A stretch of 60,658 nt of DNA from Lewinellaceae bacterium. GTDB taxonomy: Bacteria; Bacteroidota; Bacteroidia; Chitinophagales; Saprospiraceae. The notes beneath the pieces are model-generated. The model worked only from the letters and a program-made list of their open reading frames with translations, did not search any database and was not told the origin of the DNA. Positions 18,394 to 27,026 of this stretch are shown piece after piece; positions within the stretch are counted from its first letter, which is position 1, and each line of letters opens with the position of its first letter. Made by a program: the position numbers and the translations under genes. The stretch is taken from the NCBI GenBank assembly GCA_020636445.1, contig JACJXV010000025.1:1-60658 (forward strand), written 5' to 3'.

Positions 18394-20376
18394 ATGCCTA
18401 TGTCCAGAATAGCGCTGATAGTAGCTTGTTTACTTTTACAAACCTGCAGTTTTACCCAGCAAGTTCGCGATGGCCGCACCGCCGTCGACCGTAAACAATA
18501 CAGCATTGCAGTAAAACTGCTACCTAAAGAAATGGACCGGGCTAAGACCCGGAGTGAAAAAGGCCAGTTAGCCTTTCTGCTGGCACAAGCATACCAGGAA
18601 CTCCATCAACCCCAACGCGCTATCGATTATTTTCAGTTGGCATACGATAATGGCTTTGGCGTAGATGCCTTGAAAGAGTTGGCCTTCGCCTTGAAGGAAA
18701 CGGAGCAGTATGTCGAGGCAAAAGATGCTTTTAAAAACCTGGGCATTGAGATAGGCAGCCCCTATGAATACCGGCGGGAGATTAGTGCCTGCGATCTCGC
18801 GATTGGATGGAAAAAAATTACGACGCCGGAATATACCGTCTCCTCCTTGCCATTCAACTCTTCCGCCGCCGATTATGCCGCCGTTCAATATCCCGACAAC
18901 CAACTCGTAGTTACATCTGATCGCAGTAGTGCCACCGGAGATGATACGTACGCCTGGACGGGCAACCATTTTTCCGACCTCTTCCTCGTTAACCTGGAAG
19001 ACAATTCGGTCAGCAACTTCAACCCGCAGCTCAACTCCCCGGATAATGAAGGGACCATATCCTTTACCGCAGATTTCAAGCAAGCGGTTTTCACACGCTG
19101 CAGCGGACCCAAAAAAGAAGATGCTTTCTGCCAGCTTATGATATCGGAGGCAACCGCAACCGGCTGGTCGACACCTCGCCCACTCCCCTTTCAGCAAGCG
19201 GGGATTAATTACGGGCAACCCAGCCTTTCGGCCGATGGGCGGCAGTTGTATTTTAGTTGTAACCATCCGGATGGCTGGGGTGGCTTCGATATTTACGTTG
19301 TCGATCGGGAGGATGGTTCCTGGGGCGAACCCCGGTTACTCAGCCGCGCGGTGAATACCATCGGAAACGAGCAGTTTCCGTTCATCGATGGTGATACGCT
19401 TTACTTTAGTTCAGATTTTCTGCCGGGTATGGGTGGCCTGGATATTTTCCGCACCTACCGCCAGGGAAATGGCGACTGGGCTCCAGCCATTAACCTGCTT
19501 CCTCCTGTTAACTCTGGAGCCGACGACTTCTCCTTCGTTATTGATTATCAGGCAAATTCCCGCGACCCCAAAGTGTTAGCATCGGGATTTTTCACCTCGA
19601 ACCGCCCTGAAGACGGATCTGGCAATGATGACATTTATCGCTTTGAACGGCGTGAGGTACCCCCGCCGCCCCCACCGCCGCCTACGGATAAACCCGTCGT
19701 ATACAAAATGCTACTGGATGTCTATATTCTCGAAAAAATCTTTAGTGATCCAAGCGACCCCAATAGCCGGATTCTTGGTAGACGGCCTATTCCCGGCGCT
19801 AGCCTGGATATTCGGATAGGTGCTAAATCCCAGGCAGCCACAGCTGACGCTGAGGGTAAAGTTCGTATCGAACTCTCCCCGGAAACGGATTATCAGTTTC
19901 TGGCTTCCCAACCCAATTATTTAAATAATCAGGGCACATTCACCTCCAAAGGCATTGGCCGTGATCCGCAAAACCCGGAACAACTGTTCGAACTGGAGAT
20001 TGTCCTGGATAAAATTTATCTCAATCGGGAGATTGTCCTGGAAAACATCTATTACGATTTTGACAAATGGGACATTCGGGATGATGCCAAACCTACGTTG
20101 GATGCGCTGGCTAACAATTTGCGGCTCAATCCAAATATCCGCATCCAACTGGCCTCGCATACCGACTGCCGGGGTAATGACAATTACAACCTGACGCTCT
20201 CCCAACGACGGGCTCAGGCAGCAGTTGATTATCTCATTGCCAAAGGTATCGGCCCTGACCGGGTCGAAGCTCGTGGTTATGGGGAAACCGTACCTGCCGA
20301 CGATTGCCTCTGCGCCCGGTGCACCGAAGAGGAACACCAAAAAAACCGCCGGACTGCCTTCAAAATAGTGGAATAG
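18394..20376 (+). CDS. PorE-like OmpA family protein (TPR - PD40 propeller - CRD - OmpA)
   Basis: 660 residues; a second ATG two codons later is an equally good start. Signal peptide (IALIVACLLLQTCSFTQ), TPR-like helices (about 25-130), WD40/PD40 beta-propeller repeats with YFSCNHPDGWGGFDIY and YFSSDFLPGMGGLDIF (about 150-400), a proline-rich linker (PPPPPPPTDKP), a carboxypeptidase-regulatory-like domain (about 450-535) and a C-terminal OmpA domain with NYNLTLSQRRAQAAVDYL and VEARGYGE, the residues that grip diaminopimelate. This domain order is that of PorE, a T9SS component linking the machinery to peptidoglycan; non-T9SS paralogues of the same layout exist. Adjacent T9SS cargo genes support, but do not prove, the role. 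Confidence 0.85.
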   Translation: MPMSRIALIVACLLLQTCSFTQQVRDGRTAVDRKQYSIAVKLLPKEMDRAKTRSEKGQLAFLLAQAYQELHQPQRAIDYFQLAYDNGFGVDALKELAFALKETEQYVEAKDAFKNLGIEIGSPYEYRREISACDLAIGWKKITTPEYTVSSLPFNSSAADYAAVQYPDNQLVVTSDRSSATGDDTYAWTGNHFSDLFLVNLEDNSVSNFNPQLNSPDNEGTISFTADFKQAVFTRCSGPKKEDAFCQLMISEATATGWSTPRPLPFQQAGINYGQPSLSADGRQLYFSCNHPDGWGGFDIYVVDREDGSWGEPRLLSRAVNTIGNEQFPFIDGDTLYFSSDFLPGMGGLDIFRTYRQGNGDWAPAINLLPPVNSGADDFSFVIDYQANSRDPKVLASGFFTSNRPEDGSGNDDIYRFERREVPPPPPPPPTDKPVVYKMLLDVYILEKIFSDPSDPNSRILGRRPIPGASLDIRIGAKSQAATADAEGKVRIELSPETDYQFLASQPNYLNNQGTFTSKGIGRDPQNPEQLFELEIVLDKIYLNREIVLENIYYDFDKWDIRDDAKPTLDALANNLRLNPNIRIQLASHTDCRGNDNYNLTLSQRRAQAAVDYLIAKGIGPDRVEARGYGETVPADDCLCARCTEEEHQKNRRTAFKIVE

Positions 20377-20483
20377 GGCGTTGGCGTTTTTGTATTTATC
20401 ACCCTATGCTCCGTAAAAGCTAAAAGATTAGTGATGGTTATTAGGTGAAAAGAAATGAGCCCTTCGACTGCGCTCAGGAACCG

Positions 20484-20829
20484 AAATTAGAAATTAGAAA
20501 TTAGCACTTCGACTTCGTGCAGGAACCACCCGCCTGCGCATAGCTCCGGCGGGTGTAACGACGCGATGCCTCGCGTCGTCCGATTGCCCCCCCCGCGGCC
20601 TGATGACCGCCCAATACGCCGCTTGGAATCGAAAGATTCCTGCGAACAGATAAAAACCCGTTTAGAGCAGTCTGCGGTTTTTTATTCAGGCTTAGGACTA
20701 CTAAACGTTGAAAATTACAACTGCTAAACGTTGAAAGTTTAGTAGTTGTAAGCCCGGCCAACAGACATAGGACTACTAAACTTTTGAAGTTATGACTACT
20801 AAACTTTTGAAGTTTAGTAGTCATAACAT
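20484..20829. repeat. Hairpin-rich convergent intergenic region with heptamer repeat
   Basis: Contains AAATTAG x3 (20484-20504), CACCCGCC/GGCGGGTG arms (20527-20555), ACGACGCGA-TGCC-TCGCGTCGT (20558-20579), and two tandem copies of a unit carrying ACTACTAAAC-N-TTGAA. The second unit ends in a perfect 15-bp stem with a 3-nt loop, ATGACTACTAAACTT, TTG and complement. Placed between convergent genes, the last hairpins probably terminate transcription from both sides. Confidence 0.75.
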
Positions 20830-23800
20830 TTAGGGCGACTGAACGACCAGGGGCACGGCAAAAAAGCTGCCCTGATCCGTGCGCACCCGTAGCCAATAGG
20901 ATCCGGCTGGCCAATGCCGGGCATCAATTTGCCACTGGTGGTCATGCTGTATTCGCTGTTCATCGCGTTGTATCAGGCGGCCACCCGCATCAACCACTTC
21001 CCATTCCAACCCAGCTGCCTTCCGCAGGCGAAGAGATACTTGTATCCAATCCGCGGCCGGATTGGGGTACAAATCAAACCCACTTACCCAGTCCAGTTCC
21101 TGGACATTGTTGGCTAATAAGGTAATCGACCGCGAACGCTGACAGCTATTGGCATCTGTGACGGTAAGCTGGTAAGTGCCTGCCACAATATTTTGCAGCG
21201 AAGACTGTGTCCCGCCTGTATTCCAGGCATATTTATACGGCGGTGTACCGCCGGCAACCCGGGCGATGATACTACCGTTGGCACTATTGGGTGCTGGTCC
21301 CTGCAAATCAAAAGCCAGCGCCAGGGAATCGGGCTGAGTCAATTGATAATTGAAGGCCCGCGTGCATTGCCGGGCATCGGTAACCAGGAGCGAATAGCGA
21401 CCCGCAGGTAACTGATGTAAGCGCATTGAATCGAGCACCAATTGCCCGGAAGGTAGTTGCCAGCTCACCTGATAAGGCTCTGTTCCACCCGTTAGGGAAA
21501 TGGCAATACTTCCCGTGCGCTGCCCATAACAAGCAACGGGAAGAAGATTGGCACTGGGTGTAATCCCGGTAGCGGGCTCCTTAACGGTAAGGCCCGGAAA
21601 ACCGACCGAACAATTACGTGCGTCTGTAACGGATAAATTATAGGTGCCTGCAGCAACCCCGGTCAGGTTTTGCCCCCCTGGTGTGCCATTCCAGGCAAAC
21701 CGATAAGGTCCAGTTCCGCCCTGCACTTGCACCTGAATGGATCCGGTCAACTCTCCTTTGCAGCGAACATCAGTAATCTGCTGTTGCGCCAGGGTAATTG
21801 GACTAGCCGTTGCAATGGTTGTGACCGGCAATGAATCAACACATAACCGGGCATCCGTTACCCGGCAGATATAGGCACCACTCGGGAACCCCAGGAGGTC
21901 CTCGGTGGCAGCTACTGGTCTTCCGGTAGCCCGTTCCACCCAGGTATAGGCGAAAGGTTTCGTTCCGCCAAGTACGGTAAGGAATATTCCCCCGCTTGAC
22001 GCCCCAAAACAATCTACAGCACGCACACTATCCCGACGCACACTGAGTCGGGCTGGCTCCCGGATAGCAGCCTCACCAGACTCCACCCGACAGCCCCGGG
22101 CATCGGAAACAACAACCGAATAATCTGTATCTGCTGGTAAGTTATTGACCGTGGCAATGCCCTGGGTGTTGGTAATTACCTGGGAGGTATTACTGAACAG
22201 ATAGGTAAACGGAGCCACCCCACCACTTACCTGGACGGCAGCCTGCCCATCGCGCCTGCCAAAACAACTAATATCCCGCACGGTGAAGGCTTCCAGGCGA
22301 AGGGGTTTCCCCAAGTCTCGCAATTTTACGGCAGGCACGTTAGCACGACACCCCCGGGCATCCCTTACCAAAAGGGCATAATCACCGGGAGGCATGTTTT
22401 GCAATAAGGAATCCGTACGGCCGTTACTCCACCGGAAATTATAAGGTCCCGTACCGCCAGTTACCCGGGCTCGTAAGAGAGAGGTCGTATCACCGGCACA
22501 AATATCCCCGGTAGTCAGCTGAATGGAGGCCGATAACTGGGCTGGCTGGTTAAACGTAAAGTCACCAATCGCTGGACAGCCATTGGCATCCTGAATGAAG
22601 ACACGGTATGAGCCTGCTTTTAAATTGTAGGCTCCCGGACCCCGGGCCGTATCCCCTACCCAATTGTAGGTAAAAGGAGCTTTGCCGCCCACTGGTTTGA
22701 TTTCAACAAATCCAGTAGCACTGCCAAAGCAATTAATCTCCCCACGCCCAATCACCTCATAACTCAGGGGCGGCGGACTTTCCAGGCGAATACTATCCAG
22801 CACCACCTGGCAACCCCGTTGATCGGTAATCGTCAGTTCGTAGGTTCCCTGCCTCAGGCTACTGCGATCTTCATCGAATTCTCCGTCGTTCCACTGGTAG
22901 GTCAGCGGCTGCTGACCAGGCTGGGTGATCGTGACATCGATCACGCCATCCCTGCTCCCAAAACAGCTGGGAGCTACCGCAGCGTAAGTGGCGGCCAGCG
23001 GATAATCAGCCAGAGAAATAGTCAGCACAGTATCCACTGTGCAGCCCCGCTGATCACTTATGGTTACCGCATAATCCCCCACCGGCTGACCGAAAAGCAC
23101 ATTGGTAGTAGCGCCTGTGCTCCATTTATACGTATAGGTTCCGGGGAGTCGGGGAGCAGCTGAAACAATACCGTCCGTCAATCCCTGACAGGTAACAGGA
23201 AGTACTACCCAGTCAATAGCCAGTGTAGATTCCGCAGTAAGGTTCACCGACAAGGAATCCGACTGACATCCGTTGCGATCCGTTACCTGAACCGCATATT
23301 GCCCTATCCCTACCTGATCAAGCACAGCACCCTGAGCTCCTGTATTCCAGCGGAAGGTATAGGGAGCAGTCCCCCCCAGGGCTGCCGCCGTAATGGAGCC
23401 CGTTTCATCACCCTCACAAACGGGCGCGCGAGCACCTATCACCTCAGCCTGGAGCGGTGCCGGAGCAGTAATCGTAAAGTTACGGGTAGCCGAACATCCT
23501 TTCAGGTCGGTAACCGTAACCCGGTATCCCCCGGGTGCCAATTCACTGCGACTGGGCGACAGCTCGCCTCCCAACCACCGATACCGGTATGGAGCCGTAC
23601 CGCCGCTACCCCGAACCACTAAGGCTGCATCTTCATCGCCAAAACAAGAAATAGGGCGCAGTGAATCGAGTGCAACCTCAACAGGGGCAGGGCCGCCAAC
23701 GACAAACTCTCTCGATGCCTGACATCCATTGGCATCCGTCACGGAAACCTGGTAACTGCCTCTTACCAAACGGGAGATATCCTGCGTATTCGGTCCACTG

Positions 23801-26800
23801 CTCCAATTGTACTGATAGTTAGGGCTACCGCCAAAAACCTGAATATCGATGGCAGCATCGGCAGTAGTAGGGCAAGAGGGTAATTTTATAGTTCCCGAGA
23901 TTTGAACCGGGGTGGGTTCGGCCACTAAAATATTTTCTACTACCGTTGCGCAATCACCTTCTGAGATGGTTACGGAATACATCCCTCCCACTAAATTCTC
24001 AACACAAGCAGTGGTATCTCCCGTACTCCAGGTGTAGCGGGGATTTCCCCGGACATCCAGACATATTTTCCCATCACTTAAGCCCGTACAACTCACCGGC
24101 TGCGTCTGCACCGAGCGTACCTCAGCGGTAGGGCCGTTGACATACGCGGTGCTCATCACAAAAGCACACCCCTCACTGGAGTTATCGGTTATTGTTACCC
24201 GATAAGCCCCCTGCGGAAGGTTCCCGATGGTAAATGACGAGGCATCTATTCCTGCCGTATCCCCTCGCACGCCATTGGTACCCGACCATTGGTAGCGAAA
24301 GGGTCTCAAGCCATTCAATGGTTCAATGAGAATACTGCCGTTCATACCATTGCAGGCACTTACGCCAACTACCGTACGACGAACTGAATCAATACTTACC
24401 GTAGTGAGCACCTTAAGCGTCTGCTGGTCAGTACAACCGGCGGCATCGGTGACCGTCACCTGATAAGCATCCAGTTGGCCGGGCGTTTCCGAAGCCCGCA
24501 CGGTGATGAGGGGTGTTTCCTGACCTGTACTCCAGCGGTAGGTATAACCGGGTGTTCCCCCGGCCGCCCGTACTTCAACCACTTGGGATGATTTCAGACA
24601 TAGCGAAAAGGAATCCAGCGGGCTAAGTACACCCAGCAACCGGGGGCGCACATTAACGGCTACCAAACCTTCCTGTTTACACCCCGCAGGAGTAGTCATT
24701 ACAAAGCCGTAATTGCGGGTATTGGCCGGAGCTACCAGTGTTTGTGACAGTTGGTTCGCTTGGGTAGCCGGTAAGCCGCTGTGAAAAGAAACGGTGGCTC
24801 CTGTAAAATGCTGGTCGACCAAAGGCGTAGCTGCCAAATCAAAAGAGGTACCCGGACATATGCGAACCGTCTCCGTCTGGAAAGGTAATGGCAAGGGGTT
24901 AACGATGACCAGTACCTCTTTGCGGGCTGAAAAACAACGCAGCCGATCATCCGCAATGGAAACATAAAAACGAACAAGGAGCGGCTCTGACCCTGTATTG
25001 ATTAATGGCCCGGGAGAAAACGTATTATCAAATGAAAACTCTCCGGTTTCAGCCGTTAGTGACGTGTACCAAAAGGAAAAACTTCCCTGGGCAGGGATGG
25101 CCCGCAGGTTTGGTGTTTGCCCGGAACAAATAGTATCGCCGATAACCTGAGGATCGGGCAGCAACAAATCGTCGGCTATGCCATTGCAGTTATTATCCAG
25201 ATTATCACAGGGAATCTCCGGGCGACTGGGGTTGACATTGGCATTGCTGTCGCTGCAATCCGTATTATCCCGCACATAACCCGCAGGTGGGCTTGCCAGG
25301 CAAGTCAATATACTATTTTGCGGGTCGCCGTAGCCATCGCCATCACGGTCGGCAAAGAACCGGTTGGTCGGTGTTCCGAGGGCTACAGCGCCGTGCAGGG
25401 CAATATTATCCAGGGCGATATCCCCCTTGGAACCATTGCCCCGGGTTGCGGTAAACCGGTATTGCATAATAGCTCCATCGGGGAAGGCATCCAGACTAAT
25501 ATATGCCCGTTGCCAGAGGTCACCCTGATTGCCCTGGGCCGTCCAGACTACCTGCCAGCTTGCGCCACCTGTTGCACTGGCTTCTAAGGTTAGCCGGCCA
25601 ATATCCGGGCCAAACATGTGATAGGAAAAAGACAGGTGGCAATCCTGGCTACCCTGTTTATTTAACTGAAAGCAATCCGACAATAAAGTCGCTTTAGCCC
25701 CTGCCGGACATTGGGTGCCACTGGTTTCAATGTAGAGGTATTTCCCTGTTCCGGTGACATCTCCGGCAGGACCAGTCCCTTGCGTTGGCGTAGCCCCCTG
25801 AAAGACCAGCCAGTTGTACGAATTACCTGTTTCATTCCGCCAGGACCCCACCAGGGCGCAGGGGTCTCCACAGGTTGAATTGCAGACCGTTTGTTGGTCG
25901 AAGGTTTCCAACAGCCGGGGAAAGGGGGGGCGGCAGCCGGTTGTAATCGTTATTGGGCAGGAGTTATCTGAAAATTGCCCGCCGCCACAATCGCGGCGCA
26001 GGTAAATATCATAAGTTGTTTGCGGTGCCAAATTGGTCAGTGCAAATGGAGGGCAGGAAGCGCGAACTATTTGCCCTCCCGCACCAGCAGCAGCACCAAT
26101 GCCGGGTGTAAACCCAACCGGACCATACTCTACTACCATGCTTCCGCTGGAACAAGGAGCTTCGGGGCTCCACCCCAATGTCACAGCGGTAGTATCCTGA
26201 TTAAGGACTGATACCGCTGAAATAGGTAAGCAGGCCAAGGGCGCAAAAACCAATTCTACAAAAATCAGGCTACCGACATCCAATTCGGTGTCATCACAAA
26301 TAAGTAAAGTCCAATTACCATTAGGATTTGTCAGGTTATCATTAAAATTCAGGAAGGATTCTTCTGGCCGGTAAGCCCGATCCAGGAAAGGGGCCAGCCC
26401 TACTTTGATAGACACACATGAACCCTCCGAAAAGGTCATATATCCGGCACAGGTATCTGCCGGATTACCATAATTATTCTCTCCCCCACCATTGTCGGCA
26501 CTTAACAATACCGTACGCCCGCCGGGCGATTGTAGCCGCAGATCGAGGTCCGCGACCCATTCATGTTCAATCACCAGTCGTACTTCCCGTAGATATACAT
26601 CTCTCCCCAGGGCTGCTCCCGCTACATTCGCTACCTGGATAGTGTAGGTGTTGGGCTGAAAAAAGCCGCCAATATCAGGGCAACTAAAATCGCGCAAAGC
26701 ATAGGTAGTATCGCAGCGGGAAGGGTTATTGAGGAGCGGACTTTGGGCCAGCAACACCTGGCTAACAGAAAAAGTCATAACCCAAAAGAGTAATCGTAAT

Positions 26801-26811
26801 CGTGGAGTCAT
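20830..26811 (-). CDS. Giant SprB-repeat surface protein with P-domain, FN3 and T9SS CTD
   Basis: 1993 residues. Signal peptide (LLFWVMTFSVSQVLLAQ); a proprotein-convertase P-domain (about 55-195, with NYGNPADTC and NGNWTLLICDD); a fibronectin III-like domain (about 195-290); a MAM/jelly-roll-like domain (about 295-480); a calcium-type metal-binding repeat (DRDGDGYGDP, NNCNGIADD, about 485-550); a further Ig-like segment; then about 15 SprB-type repeats of ~75-80 residues with the hallmark GGT-x-PY-x-Y-x-W-x-x-G. It ends in a type A CTD (LYPNPAADW...). SprB proteins are T9SS-secreted mobile adhesins in gliding Bacteroidota. Its own role in gliding or attachment is an inference. The long open frame shows no disruption. 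Confidence 0.93.
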   Translation of the reverse strand: MTPRLRLLFWVMTFSVSQVLLAQSPLLNNPSRCDTTYALRDFSCPDIGGFFQPNTYTIQVANVAGAALGRDVYLREVRLVIEHEWVADLDLRLQSPGGRTVLLSADNGGGENNYGNPADTCAGYMTFSEGSCVSIKVGLAPFLDRAYRPEESFLNFNDNLTNPNGNWTLLICDDTELDVGSLIFVELVFAPLACLPISAVSVLNQDTTAVTLGWSPEAPCSSGSMVVEYGPVGFTPGIGAAAGAGGQIVRASCPPFALTNLAPQTTYDIYLRRDCGGGQFSDNSCPITITTGCRPPFPRLLETFDQQTVCNSTCGDPCALVGSWRNETGNSYNWLVFQGATPTQGTGPAGDVTGTGKYLYIETSGTQCPAGAKATLLSDCFQLNKQGSQDCHLSFSYHMFGPDIGRLTLEASATGGASWQVVWTAQGNQGDLWQRAYISLDAFPDGAIMQYRFTATRGNGSKGDIALDNIALHGAVALGTPTNRFFADRDGDGYGDPQNSILTCLASPPAGYVRDNTDCSDSNANVNPSRPEIPCDNLDNNCNGIADDLLLPDPQVIGDTICSGQTPNLRAIPAQGSFSFWYTSLTAETGEFSFDNTFSPGPLINTGSEPLLVRFYVSIADDRLRCFSARKEVLVIVNPLPLPFQTETVRICPGTSFDLAATPLVDQHFTGATVSFHSGLPATQANQLSQTLVAPANTRNYGFVMTTPAGCKQEGLVAVNVRPRLLGVLSPLDSFSLCLKSSQVVEVRAAGGTPGYTYRWSTGQETPLITVRASETPGQLDAYQVTVTDAAGCTDQQTLKVLTTVSIDSVRRTVVGVSACNGMNGSILIEPLNGLRPFRYQWSGTNGVRGDTAGIDASSFTIGNLPQGAYRVTITDNSSEGCAFVMSTAYVNGPTAEVRSVQTQPVSCTGLSDGKICLDVRGNPRYTWSTGDTTACVENLVGGMYSVTISEGDCATVVENILVAEPTPVQISGTIKLPSCPTTADAAIDIQVFGGSPNYQYNWSSGPNTQDISRLVRGSYQVSVTDANGCQASREFVVGGPAPVEVALDSLRPISCFGDEDAALVVRGSGGTAPYRYRWLGGELSPSRSELAPGGYRVTVTDLKGCSATRNFTITAPAPLQAEVIGARAPVCEGDETGSITAAALGGTAPYTFRWNTGAQGAVLDQVGIGQYAVQVTDRNGCQSDSLSVNLTAESTLAIDWVVLPVTCQGLTDGIVSAAPRLPGTYTYKWSTGATTNVLFGQPVGDYAVTISDQRGCTVDTVLTISLADYPLAATYAAVAPSCFGSRDGVIDVTITQPGQQPLTYQWNDGEFDEDRSSLRQGTYELTITDQRGCQVVLDSIRLESPPPLSYEVIGRGEINCFGSATGFVEIKPVGGKAPFTYNWVGDTARGPGAYNLKAGSYRVFIQDANGCPAIGDFTFNQPAQLSASIQLTTGDICAGDTTSLLRARVTGGTGPYNFRWSNGRTDSLLQNMPPGDYALLVRDARGCRANVPAVKLRDLGKPLRLEAFTVRDISCFGRRDGQAAVQVSGGVAPFTYLFSNTSQVITNTQGIATVNNLPADTDYSVVVSDARGCRVESGEAAIREPARLSVRRDSVRAVDCFGASSGGIFLTVLGGTKPFAYTWVERATGRPVAATEDLLGFPSGAYICRVTDARLCVDSLPVTTIATASPITLAQQQITDVRCKGELTGSIQVQVQGGTGPYRFAWNGTPGGQNLTGVAAGTYNLSVTDARNCSVGFPGLTVKEPATGITPSANLLPVACYGQRTGSIAISLTGGTEPYQVSWQLPSGQLVLDSMRLHQLPAGRYSLLVTDARQCTRAFNYQLTQPDSLALAFDLQGPAPNSANGSIIARVAGGTPPYKYAWNTGGTQSSLQNIVAGTYQLTVTDANSCQRSRSITLLANNVQELDWVSGFDLYPNPAADWIQVSLRLRKAAGLEWEVVDAGGRLIQRDEQRIQHDHQWQIDARHWPAGSYWLRVRTDQGSFFAVPLVVQSP

Positions 26812-26956
26812 CGGTGTACTTTTGACCGTTAGTCCCGCCAGGCAGCGGGCATTAGCGGATGTTTCTGGGAATTTCTGGTCCAGCTAAAATAAGGGATTTT
26901 AGGAGGGTTTTCTTCGTAGGGGTGTTAAAATGTTCTGACGCTGCATACCCTGGCCT

Positions 26957-26999
26957 AAAAGTTAAGCGGTTTATGGAAAGATCCCATAAACCGCTTAAC
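26957..26999 (-). terminator. Intrinsic terminator of leuS
   Basis: 16-bp perfect stem (arm GTTAAGCGGTTTATGG), 7-nt loop, followed on the minus strand by TTTT, 27 bp after the leuS stop. Confidence 0.9.
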
Positions 27000-27026
27000 A
27001 AGCCTGGCAGGATTAAGTGAAAATGC

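Noticed and set aside
22819..23163. Plus-strand genes within the giant adhesin (22819-23163, 23299-23722, 25117-25587)
   Set aside because: Shadow frames created by repeated codons in the SprB repeats; composition and lack of motifs do not support them.
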